From the NCBI GenBank assembly GCA_016783355.1, contig JADHWR010000030.1:1-14497 (forward strand): DNA of 14,497 bases. Direction: 5' to 3'. The DNA comes from Candidatus Omnitrophota bacterium. Its GTDB lineage: Bacteria; Omnitrophota; Gorgyraeia; Gygaellales; JAHJCI01. The number at the start of each line of letters is the position of its first letter. Positions within the stretch are counted from its first letter, which is position 1. The notes under the pieces were generated by a model, which had not been told where the DNA came from, ran no database searches, and was given only the letters and a program-made list of their open reading frames with translations. Positions 1 to 6,172 of this stretch are shown here, in pieces. Both the position numbers and the translations under genes were made by a program.

Positions 1-133
1 CTAATAATGCATTGGGGCTTTCTGTTAACTGGCAACTTGCCCACCACAAGTCCAGTAATTCTCTTTTGCGAAAAATACCGACACAGCCCGCAATTTTACT
101 TTCTCCAATATCTATGCCACAAATGTATCTCAC
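1..133 (-). CDS. ftsA: Cell division protein FtsA, N-terminal fragment (cut by window edge)
   Basis: Only the first 44 codons are in the window; the rest lies beyond the left edge. The peptide starts (V/M)RYICGIDIGESKIAG. The GIDIGxxKI segment is the phosphate-1 loop that opens the actin-like ATPase fold of FtsA. FtsA is a membrane-peripheral protein that tethers FtsZ and recruits later divisome proteins. Its position directly after ftsQ is the standard dcw order. The proposed start is GTG at 133-131: the frame stays open upstream to a stop at 230-232, through the palindrome at 153-222, and I see no ATG, GTG or TTG there. There is no strong Shine-Dalgarno, only a purine-rich AGAGATAGA stretch. 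MreB or another actin-like protein is the alternative, but the context favours FtsA. Confidence 0.85.
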   Translation of the reverse strand, partial: MRYICGIDIGESKIAGCVGIFRKRELLDLWWASCQLTESPNALL

Positions 134-152
134 TCTATCTCTATTTTTCTTT

Positions 153-222
153 ACCCCGTTCGAAGTCCCCGCCAGGGAATTTGGCGGGGCAGTCGTCCCT
201 GACGCCTTACTTCTAACGGGGT
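153..222. repeat. Palindromic element between ftsQ and ftsA
   Basis: Outer inverted arms of 14 bp lie at 153-166 (ACCCCGTTCGAAGT) and 209-222 (ACTTCTAACGGGGT), with one mismatch. A second hairpin is nested inside: CCCCGCCA at 167-174 against TGGCGGGG at 182-189. The outer arm closely matches the arm of the element inside ddl and the hairpin between ftsI and murE, so these look like members of one dispersed family. The ftsQ stop codon (213-215) lies in the right arm, and the ftsA start is about 20 bp beyond the left arm. In the mRNA this would be a stable hairpin just ahead of ftsA. Confidence 0.8.
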
Positions 223-935
223 TTATATTTCACAATTGAGTCCTTGAACCTCAGCTCGATATACTCTACATCTTCAAGGTCTAAATGCGCCTGGCGCAAG
301 AGCTTTACTAAAACCGCTTGTGTCTCATTAAAAGAATAAAAGGAACCTACTTTTATCTTGTTATTCCAGGCTGTAATCAAAACAATATTGGCTGGATTAC
401 GCAAATTAATCTCTCGTAGACTCAACCACTGCCAGAGCTCTGTGTCCTCTTTTAAGCTGCCGACAAAATCCAGAGTCTCCCTGAGGATTGCCTCATTGCA
501 TTCTTGGCCCGCTTTGGGACGAACAAGCCTCCCTTCTAATCCATAGATTAAAGGCAATTTCATATCCTTGCATAAAAACAAAATCCCTGCTTTATCTATA
601 CAGTAATAATCTGTAGACCTGGGTGAAAGCAGTTTAATCCGCGCCAGCGGCCTTCGCCTCTCGTGCTTTATAATAATCTGATTAGGCAGATGTCGTTCTA
701 AAATAATCTGTTCGCAATCAGGATAAAGCTTCTTTAGAACCTCTGCCTCCTTCCTTAAATCTAATCTAAAAATATTCTTTCCGGCAAAAGGCCCCTCTTT
801 TATTACAAAGCCGTCGCAACTGTAAAGGAATTCTTTAAAAGAAACACCTAAAAACAAAAGAACCCCCACAATCAGAAGAGTAACACAAATTTTACTGATT
901 ACTTTTAACTGTTTCTTCTTCGTCTTTAATTTCAT
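213..935 (-). CDS. ftsQ: Cell division protein FtsQ/DivIB
   Basis: 240 residues, a normal length. A short basic cytoplasmic N-terminus (MKLKTKKKQLK) is followed by one membrane segment at about residues 15-35. The remainder fits an extracytoplasmic POTRA plus beta domain: GKNIFRLDL at about 52-60, then a conserved R-LPN-I-ER-P pattern at about 80-97, and a YIELRFKD-VKYK ending typical of FtsQ. FtsQ recruits FtsB/FtsL and regulates septal synthesis by FtsW-FtsI. ATG at 933-935 is the natural start, but no clear Shine-Dalgarno precedes it; the 147-bp repeat at 952-1098 sits immediately upstream and may have replaced the native leader. The last codons (PR-stop) are read from the palindrome at 153-222. 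It lies between ddl and ftsA, as in most dcw clusters. Confidence 0.9.
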   Translation of the reverse strand: MKLKTKKKQLKVISKICVTLLIVGVLLFLGVSFKEFLYSCDGFVIKEGPFAGKNIFRLDLRKEAEVLKKLYPDCEQIILERHLPNQIIIKHERRRPLARIKLLSPRSTDYYCIDKAGILFLCKDMKLPLIYGLEGRLVRPKAGQECNEAILRETLDFVGSLKEDTELWQWLSLREINLRNPANIVLITAWNNKIKVGSFYSFNETQAVLVKLLRQAHLDLEDVEYIELRFKDSIVKYKPR

Positions 936-951
936 ATTTATATTAACAGGA

Positions 952-1098
952 GACGGATTTTTGTTTATGAGCGGGTGGCGAGGCAGTGGGCTGCCCAGAA
1001 TTGCCCGCAGCGAATTACACCCTATAGAGGCTTCCCCTTGAGCGAGGACAATTTTGGGCTCTGCCGAGACAGGACCCGCTTATAAACAAAAACCCGTC
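952..1098. repeat. 147-bp inverted-repeat element (copy A) at the ddl/ftsQ junction
   Basis: Imperfect terminal inverted repeats of 24 bp bound the element: 952-975 and 1075-1098, both containing TTTTTGTTTAT, with two mismatches. The core 971-1081 aligns with 8571-8682 (copy B) with about eight substitutions and one single-base indel. The element has further internal inverted repeats and no transposase reading frame, so it looks like a small non-autonomous foldback element. The ddl frame runs into it and stops at 1022-1024, so the final 24 or so Ddl residues are element-encoded. Confidence 0.85.
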
Positions 1099-2080
1099 CC
1101 TTTTGATAAGCCAGTTCTAAAATCTGCGTACATAAAGCAGAAAAATCAAAGCCAACACAGGCAGCAGCTTTGGGCAAAAGACTTGCCTTCGTCAGTCCTG
1201 GTATCGTATTAACCTCTAATACTACAGCAAGATTATCTGGCGTTAAACGCATATCTACCCGCGAGAAATCAGAACAACCTAAAGAGCGATGGGCTAAAAG
1301 TGCGCTCTCCTTTAGCTTTGCTGTTACGGCAGAAGGTAAATCTGCCGGCACAATATACTCACTCTTTCCGTCATATTTTGCCTCGTAATCAAAGAATCTG
1401 TTCTCTGGCACAATCTCAATAACTGGCAGGGCGCGCTCACCAAGAATACCTACTGTAACTTCTCTGCCTGGTATATATTCCTCAATAATAACCTCTTTAC
1501 TAAAGTTCCTTGCGCACTCAACTGCCTTTAGTAAATCTGCTTCTTTATTCACAATGGATAAACCAATGCTTGAACCTTGATTTGCTGGTTTTACGACTAA
1601 AGGAAAGGAGAAATCGAAATCTGTGCTCGAAAAAACCGTAAACCCCGTTCGAAATAATCCCGCCCTTTCTGCGAAAGGGCGGGATGTCTTGCCTTTGGTG
1701 CGGATTTCGAACGGGGTAAACCGCGGGACAGCTAAATTCTGCTCCTGGAAAATTTGCCTCGAACGAATCTTATTCATCGCCAGCTCCGAAGCGCGGGAAT
1801 CTGAACCCGTATAAGGCAGATTCATTCTCTCTAATAAAGCCTGCAGTCGACCATCCTCGCCAAATCCACCATGAAGAGCAATAAAGGCAATGTCAATACC
1901 TGAATCTTTGAGGAATTCATAATTTATTTGCATATCATCCGTATCCAAATCAACGACCACCACATTAAAACCGCGACTCTTTAGTGCTTCATAGACAGCC
2001 TCACCTGACTTTAGAGAAATCTCTCGTTCAGCAGATACTCCGCCCATTAATACACCGATGGAAGCAGAACTCAGTTCCAT
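1022..2080 (-). CDS. ddl: D-alanine--D-alanine ligase
   Basis: ATP-grasp ligase that joins two D-Ala molecules, giving the dipeptide used by MurF; cytoplasmic. Visible motifs: SAEREIS with the substrate Glu (16-22), ALHGGFGEDG (68-77), KPANQGSSIG (164-173), EEYIPGREVTVG (200-211), EAKY with the catalytic Lys-Tyr (233-236), SRVDMRL (273-279) and EVNTIPGLT metal site (289-297). Its 352 residues exceed the usual 305-320 for two visible reasons. Residues 122-147 are read from a palindromic element (1642-1717), and about residues 329-352 from the repeat at 952-1098. Both keep the frame. The insert falls between the N-terminal domain and the central ATP-grasp part, before the FPLVVKP strand, where a loop is plausible. 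The ATG at 2078-2080 has GGAG 8 nt upstream and overlaps the murB end by 10 bp. Confidence 0.95.
   Translation of the reverse strand: MELSSASIGVLMGGVSAEREISLKSGEAVYEALKSRGFNVVVVDLDTDDMQINYEFLKDSGIDIAFIALHGGFGEDGRLQALLERMNLPYTGSDSRASELAMNKIRSRQIFQEQNLAVPRFTPFEIRTKGKTSRPFAERAGLFRTGFTVFSSTDFDFSFPLVVKPANQGSSIGLSIVNKEADLLKAVECARNFSKEVIIEEYIPGREVTVGILGERALPVIEIVPENRFFDYEAKYDGKSEYIVPADLPSAVTAKLKESALLAHRSLGCSDFSRVDMRLTPDNLAVVLEVNTIPGLTKASLLPKAAACVGFDFSALCTQILELAYQKGRVFVYKRVLSRQSPKLSSLKGKPL
1642..1717. repeat. Palindromic element inserted in frame within ddl
   Basis: Perfect 14-bp outer inverted arms lie at 1642-1655 (ACCCCGTTCGAAAT) and 1704-1717 (ATTTCGAACGGGGT). Inside is a perfect 12-bp hairpin, TCCCGCCCTTTC at 1658-1669 against GAAAGGGCGGGA at 1673-1684. 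The arms match the element at 153-222. The whole unit is translated as part of Ddl (residues 122-147, 26 codons), with no stop on that strand and no frame change. Behaviour of this kind is known for Rickettsia palindromic elements; homology to those is not claimed. Confidence 0.85.
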
Positions 2081-2940
2081 ATCTTTATCTCCGGCTCTAA
2101 TAAAATATTGTAACTGGCTTTAACCCTGCGCCGAATAAAGCGTATCAGTCTTAAGACATCAGTCGATGTTACCTTGCCTTTGTTGACAATAAAATTAGCG
2201 TGTTTGCGAGAAACCATTGCACCCCCCATGGTTTTTCCCTTTAGACCACAGCGCTCAATAAGGAAGCTTGCGGACGTATCGGGGGGATTTTTAAATATAC
2301 AACCCGCAGAGGGAAGTGCTAAATCCTGAGTTTGGCGACGATAATAAAGAAACTCTTTCATATTCCTTTTAATTACCTCTTTGTCTCTTTTTATTAACTT
2401 AAGGCTTATAGCCAAGATGATATAAGAAGCCAGGTTTGATGAACGATAGCCAAAACATAACTGCTTCTTTTTAATTATCTGTATCTTGCCGTAATTGTCC
2501 ATCACCTTAACCTCTTCTACGCTTCTTCCTATATCAGCAGAATTCATAATTATTGTACCACCTAAGCTTGCGGGAATACCTGCCAAAAGCTCTAAACCGC
2601 CAAGGCCTCTTTCCTGGCTATATCTTAATAGCCTCTTTACGCAGACTCCTGCGCCAATATTTAAAATTGAACCCTTTTGGGTAATCTGCTTAAAGGCGGG
2701 GCTATTTAATTTTATTACTGCGCCCCTTAGACCCTTGCTGCTTGCTAAAATATTGCTGCCACAGCCAATAATGCGCCACCGCATCTTATTAGCTCTCAAG
2801 CACGCAAGTAAAACACCCAAATTAGACTCATCCCTCGGCTCTAACCAAAACTTAACCCTACCACCGATACGAAAACTAGTATGCTGCCAAAGTGGCTCGT
2901 TCCCCTTTACCTTACCCCTGAAAGTATCTGGCCAATTCAT
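2071..2940 (-). CDS. murB: UDP-N-acetylenolpyruvoylglucosamine reductase MurB
   Basis: FAD-dependent reductase that converts UDP-GlcNAc-enolpyruvate to UDP-MurNAc with NADPH, the second committed step of precursor synthesis. Visible motifs: HTSFRIGG (20-27), GCGSNIL (59-65) and AGIPASLGG (120-128) of the FAD-binding domain, GYRSSN (164-169), PSAGCIFKNP (210-219), KHANFIVN (246-253) and LEPEIKIW (281-288). In the SAGCIFKNP motif, Cys214 occupies the position of the serine proton donor of E. coli MurB; I regard it as a tolerated variant. Length is 289 residues. ATG at 2940 is chosen; a GTG directly before it (2943) is possible. AGGAG lies about 24 nt upstream, too far for a standard site, so coupling with murC (29-bp overlap) is likely. 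It overlaps ddl by 10 bp. Confidence 0.93.
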   Translation of the reverse strand: MNWPDTFRGKVKGNEPLWQHTSFRIGGRVKFWLEPRDESNLGVLLACLRANKMRWRIIGCGSNILASSKGLRGAVIKLNSPAFKQITQKGSILNIGAGVCVKRLLRYSQERGLGGLELLAGIPASLGGTIIMNSADIGRSVEEVKVMDNYGKIQIIKKKQLCFGYRSSNLASYIILAISLKLIKRDKEVIKRNMKEFLYYRRQTQDLALPSAGCIFKNPPDTSASFLIERCGLKGKTMGGAMVSRKHANFIVNKGKVTSTDVLRLIRFIRRRVKASYNILLEPEIKIWN

Positions 2941-4279
2941 CACTAATATATGTGATATCGCCTGCTCCTAAGAACAAAACGACATCACCTGGTTTAATAA
3001 TTTTAACAATGCTATTGATGATTTTCTCCTTGGTTAAATAAAGAACCTTTGGGCCTTCTCGCTCCTCTATTCTCTTGCATAAAAGGCCGCTGTCTATGCC
3101 AGCGATGGGTTCCTCACCTGCCGGATAAATATCAGTAATGATTAAAAAATCGGCTAAATAGAAACTGCGGCAAAATCTCTCGAAAAGTAACTGCGTGCGA
3201 CTGTAGCGGTGTGGTTGAAATACGACAATCAGTGAAGCAGACGAAAGAGGCCTCAGCGCTTTTAGCGTCGCCTCTATCTCAGAAGGGTGGTGCCCATAAT
3301 CATCAATGACCAAAAAATCTGAGGATGCAAATTTTACCTCCATGCGCCGGTGAATTCCCTTAAATCCTGCTAATGCCTCTTTGATTATATTTATGTCTAT
3401 CCCCAGCTCAACGCCCAATGCAATCACAGAAAGGGCATTGCTAATATTATGTGCACCTAAAAGATTGAGCTCAAAATGCTCTAAAAATTTACCTTTATAT
3501 AAACAGTCAAATTGAGAAGTAAGCCCCGTTTGTTTCTTTAATCTTATATTCTTAGGAAAAATATCGGCATTTTGGGTTAGCCCAAAGGAGACTGCTTTCT
3601 TATTACAGTCTTTAACCAAGTCAACTAATTTCAAATCGTCATTGCAGTAAATTAGAAGACCTCTTTTGTCTGTTTGATTTATAAAGCGCCGGAATGCATC
3701 CAGAAGATTCGTCCAGTTCTTATAATAATCCATATGCTCATAATCAATATTGGTAATAATAGAATAATTGGGTTGATAAAAAAGAAATGTTCCGTCTGAT
3801 TCATCTGCTTCAGCAACGAAAAATTCTCCCTCTCCAAAACAGACATTACTTTCTAAATCCTTTAACATACCACCGATTGCCACGGTTGGGCAGATTCCTG
3901 CCTGGGTGAGCATATAAGCAATCAACGAACTTGTTGTTGTCTTGCCATGCATTCCTGTTACAGTAATTGTGGTTTTCTCCTGCATCAGAGTTGCTAAAAT
4001 TTGTGCACGCTTCAAAACCCTGATTCCCTTCTCTAAGGCAAAAACCTTCTCAGGATTGTCCCTTTTTATTGCAGAAGAGTAAACCAGCGTGGTTACATCT
4101 TCTAAATGCGCGGGCTCATGTCCTATGCATATTGCGACACCCAATCTCCTCAAATTGCGGATAATTTCTGTTTCTCTTAAATCACAGCCACTGACCTTAT
4201 AATTCTTTCTCAATAAAAGCGGGGCAATTGCGCTCATTCCAATCCCACCAATACCCATCAAATGAATATGCTCAGACAT
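2912..4279 (-). CDS. murC: UDP-N-acetylmuramate--L-alanine ligase MurC
   Basis: Cytoplasmic Mur ligase that adds L-Ala to UDP-MurNAc with ATP. 455 residues, full length. N-terminal Rossmann motif GIGGIGMS (9-16), ATP loop GMHGKTTT (109-116), EADESDGTF (157-165) and NIDYEHMDYY (177-186) as metal/substrate region, GAHN (274-277), and C-terminal-domain DDYGHHP (325-331) and PHRYSRT (355-361). DDYGHHPSEI is the MurC signature and separates it from Mpl and the other Mur ligases. The first gene downstream of the transposase insertion, it starts at ATG 4277-4279 with no Shine-Dalgarno in the adjacent 15 nt; the palindromes at 4303-4362 occupy its leader. Its end overlaps murB by 29 bp. Confidence 0.96.
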   Translation of the reverse strand: MSEHIHLMGIGGIGMSAIAPLLLRKNYKVSGCDLRETEIIRNLRRLGVAICIGHEPAHLEDVTTLVYSSAIKRDNPEKVFALEKGIRVLKRAQILATLMQEKTTITVTGMHGKTTTSSLIAYMLTQAGICPTVAIGGMLKDLESNVCFGEGEFFVAEADESDGTFLFYQPNYSIITNIDYEHMDYYKNWTNLLDAFRRFINQTDKRGLLIYCNDDLKLVDLVKDCNKKAVSFGLTQNADIFPKNIRLKKQTGLTSQFDCLYKGKFLEHFELNLLGAHNISNALSVIALGVELGIDINIIKEALAGFKGIHRRMEVKFASSDFLVIDDYGHHPSEIEATLKALRPLSSASLIVVFQPHRYSRTQLLFERFCRSFYLADFLIITDIYPAGEEPIAGIDSGLLCKRIEEREGPKVLYLTKEKIINSIVKIIKPGDVVLFLGAGDITYISDELARYFQG

Positions 4280-4302
4280 ATGCTATAATTCACTATCAAC
4301 CC

Positions 4303-4362
4303 CTTGTCCCACCTCCAACCCTTACCCTTTGTCCCACCTCGGAGGTGGGACAAGTGGGACAA
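4303..4362. repeat. REP-like palindrome cluster downstream of the transposase gene
   Basis: A near-perfect palindrome has arms TTGTCCCACCTC (4329-4340) and GAGGTGGGACAA (4342-4353) around a single G. Outside it is another pair, TTGTCCCAC (4304-4312) and GTGGGACAA (4354-4362), so two inverted pairs are nested. The palindrome at 5064-5086, on the other side of the transposase gene, has the same arm. The arrangement resembles REP/BIME elements next to a RAYT gene and separates that gene from murC. Confidence 0.85.
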
Positions 4363-4379
4363 AAAGGTTAACACATAGA

Positions 4380-5045
4380 TTATTCAATAAGCAACTCTTT
4401 TATCTTTGCCAGTTCCCTTTGATAAGAGATTCTGTCTTCGACAAATTTTCTATAAGAGATTGGATTAATATCTAAAATGTCATCATATTCACAAATTCTA
4501 TCATTACTATTAACCTTTAGTAAATATTCTTGATAAGAAGATGCTGACCACTCCTCTGGGTTATCGACCAGATGGGCGGTTACAGAATTTAAATGTATGT
4601 ATCTTGTTAAATGGAGCAATTGCTCATCAGTATCAACCAATATATTTTTAAATTTTCCTTCCCATAAAGGACCTTTTCTCTTATGCTTGGTGTTAAAATA
4701 ACGGGTATAACTATTAAGGAGATTACCTATAAAAATTGATATCCCGCCTTCTTTTAACTGTTTCAGGATTAAATGCACGTGAGTAGGCATAAGGCAATAA
4801 GCAATTATCTGGATGAGTTTTTCTTTATTAGATAAAAGTACATAAGGTTTATTAGAATAGACCTCTTTGGTTTTAGTTGACCTAATAAATTTGGAAAATT
4901 TAATTTGTGGTTTTTCTCTTTGATAATAACGAATAATTGCTGTCATTCGTGAAAATTCAGAGTTATTATTAAATATTTTAAATCCTGCGATGCTTTTATT
5001 AAAAACATGATAAACTTTTTCATCTACCAGCAAATCTTTCCTCAT
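4380..5045 (-). CDS. REP-associated tyrosine transposase (RAYT, Y1/IS200-like)
   Basis: HUH-superfamily single-strand transposase. From the chosen start: YHVFNKSIAG at about 12-21, the metal-binding HxH in MPTHVHLIL (86-94), a catalytic tyrosine in the SYTRYFN segment (about 112-118), then GPLWEGKFK (125-133) and LTRYIHLNSV (146-155), which are characteristic of the REP-associated subgroup. The mid-length form (221 residues) also suits RAYTs. All key residues are present, so it may be active. ATG at 5045 is preferred because GGAG lies 4 nt upstream; a GTG at 5060 would add five residues and lacks such a site. It is co-oriented with the dcw genes, so it would be read as part of the operon. It makes no evident contribution to wall synthesis and is best seen as a passenger. 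Confidence 0.9.
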   Translation of the reverse strand: MRKDLLVDEKVYHVFNKSIAGFKIFNNNSEFSRMTAIIRYYQREKPQIKFSKFIRSTKTKEVYSNKPYVLLSNKEKLIQIIAYCLMPTHVHLILKQLKEGGISIFIGNLLNSYTRYFNTKHKRKGPLWEGKFKNILVDTDEQLLHLTRYIHLNSVTAHLVDNPEEWSASSYQEYLLKVNSNDRICEYDDILDINPISYRKFVEDRISYQRELAKIKELLIE

Positions 5046-5049
5046 AGTT

Positions 5050-5053
5050 CTCC
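5050..5053 (-). promoter_or_regulatory. Ribosome binding site deciding the transposase start
   Basis: On the minus strand GGAG is followed by AACT and then ATG at 5045. The spacing is short but usable. The upstream GTG at 5060 abuts the palindrome and has no comparable site, so the ATG is chosen. Confidence 0.5.
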
Positions 5054-5063
5054 GCTTCACCTT

Positions 5064-5086
5064 TGTCCCACCTCCGAGGTGGGACA
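5064..5086. repeat. REP-like palindrome upstream of the transposase gene
   Basis: Arms TGTCCCACCTC (5064-5074) and GAGGTGGGACA (5076-5086) flank one central C. It is the same arm as in the cluster at 4329-4353. It sits in the 32-47 bp between the murG stop and the transposase start, so a murG-to-transposase transcript would carry a strong hairpin here. Confidence 0.85.
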
Positions 5087-5092
5087 GGTTTA

Positions 5093-6172
5093 TTATGTTA
5101 ATATCAATTTTGCTAAGCGCCCCGCAGCATCTTTCTGCTGTTCGCTTAAGTTGGCTGCCTCTTCTGCCAGAGAATGGCGTAATTGAGAATCTCTAAAGAG
5201 CCCGGATATGGCATCTGCCAAAATCTCCGGACTCAGGTCTTTTTCCTCAAAAACCAATGCCCCCTTATTTTTAGAAAGAATCTTTGCGTTTTCTAACTGA
5301 TGATTGCCCGCGTATGGATAAGGGATAAGAATCGAGGCTAAGCCAAAAAACATAATCTCCCCCATGCTTGCTGCTCCGGCACGGCTAATCACTAAATCAG
5401 AGGCGCAGTAACAAAAACTGATCATATCATTAAAACGATATAATCGAAAAGGGAGTTTCAACCTCTGGTAAGCTTCTTCTAAAAAAGAAAAGTCACTGCC
5501 TCCACAGAGATGTATAATCTGAAAATGGAATTTCTCCTCTGATAATTCCAAGGCCTTAATGAATAGTGAATTAATGCTGTGTGAACCTTGGCTCCCCCCC
5601 ATTACCAGGATGGTGAATTTATCTGCTCTAAAACCAAAAAGGTCTCTTGCCTGCCATTTCTCTATCCGCACTAAATCTGGCTGTAAAGGATTCCCTGTGA
5701 GTTGAATCTTCTCTTTGGCAAATCTTAAATAACAGCGGCTCTCGGGAAAGCTGATCGCTATCTTATCGACAAAGTTTCCTAAAATCCTGTTGCTTAAGCC
5801 CGGCAGAACATTTTGCTCATGAATAATTGTCTTTATCCGAAAGAGCCAGGCAAAGAATACAAGAAAAAAGCTCGCATACCCACCAAAACCAACCACCACA
5901 TCTGGTCTAAATTTTAAAATGATGCCTAAACTTTGAATAAGGCTCTTTCCTAATTTTAATAGATTAATTGTATTTTGTAAATTAATTTCCTTCTTTAGCG
6001 CACGAATATCGATATAAACACAGGGAAAGGCACATCTTCCTATCAGTTCTGAATTTCTCTTTGAAAGAACCAATAGTATCTGGGGACCGGCCTGCTGATT
6101 AAGAGCAACAGCAACTGCCCAAGCAGGAAAGATATGCCCGGCGCTCGCCCCTGTTGCCAGAAGTATCCTCAT
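5093..6172 (-). CDS. murG: UDP-GlcNAc:lipid I N-acetylglucosaminyltransferase MurG
   Basis: GT-B glycosyltransferase at the inner face of the membrane that converts lipid I to lipid II. 359 residues, normal. Motifs: glycine-rich loop GASAGHIFPA (8-17), GFGGYAS (95-101), HEQN (118-121), GNP (160-162), second glycine-rich loop GGSQGS (192-197), SRAGAASMGE (263-272) and the UDP-GlcNAc-binding PYPYAGNHQLENA (284-296). The first loop departs from the usual GGTGGH in having Ser-Ala where two glycines are expected; the essential His is kept. The ATG at 6170-6172 overlaps the ftsW stop (4 bp) and has AGAGGAG 5 nt upstream, one of the best ribosome sites in the window. In many clusters murC follows directly; here the transposase unit separates them. 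Confidence 0.96.
   Translation of the reverse strand: MRILLATGASAGHIFPAWAVAVALNQQAGPQILLVLSKRNSELIGRCAFPCVYIDIRALKKEINLQNTINLLKLGKSLIQSLGIILKFRPDVVVGFGGYASFFLVFFAWLFRIKTIIHEQNVLPGLSNRILGNFVDKIAISFPESRCYLRFAKEKIQLTGNPLQPDLVRIEKWQARDLFGFRADKFTILVMGGSQGSHSINSLFIKALELSEEKFHFQIIHLCGGSDFSFLEEAYQRLKLPFRLYRFNDMISFCYCASDLVISRAGAASMGEIMFFGLASILIPYPYAGNHQLENAKILSKNKGALVFEEKDLSPEILADAISGLFRDSQLRHSLAEEAANLSEQQKDAAGRLAKLILT

Larger units (their letters stand above)
4303..5086 (-). mobile_element. RAYT transposase unit with flanking palindromes, inserted between murG and murC
   Basis: One Y1-type transposase gene bounded on both sides by the same REP-like palindrome (4329-4353 and 5064-5086). The single central base is G on the left and C on the right, so the two copies read as inverted relative to each other. 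IS200/IS605-type and RAYT units have no classical terminal inverted repeats or target duplications and recognise hairpins instead, which fits what is seen. Exact insertion boundaries cannot be fixed without an empty-site comparison. Confidence 0.75.

Noticed and set aside
12..239. Short plus-strand frames across the ftsA start and the ftsQ-ftsA palindrome
   Set aside because: They run antisense to ftsA and through the palindrome; no family resemblance.
971..1081. Non-coding RNA gene in the ~112-bp repeat
   Set aside because: Internal complementarity exists, but there is no promoter or conserved structure I can show; kept as a repeat only.
1022..2080. ddl as a pseudogene disrupted by insertions
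   Set aside because: The frame is continuous, all catalytic motifs are present, and the gene is translationally linked to murB; a functional enzyme with extra segments is simpler.
2495..2971. Plus-strand open frame of 158 codons opposite murB
   Set aside because: Antisense shadow of murB and the end of murC; the low-complexity composition (many Pro, Leu, Ser) is typical of reverse-frame translation.
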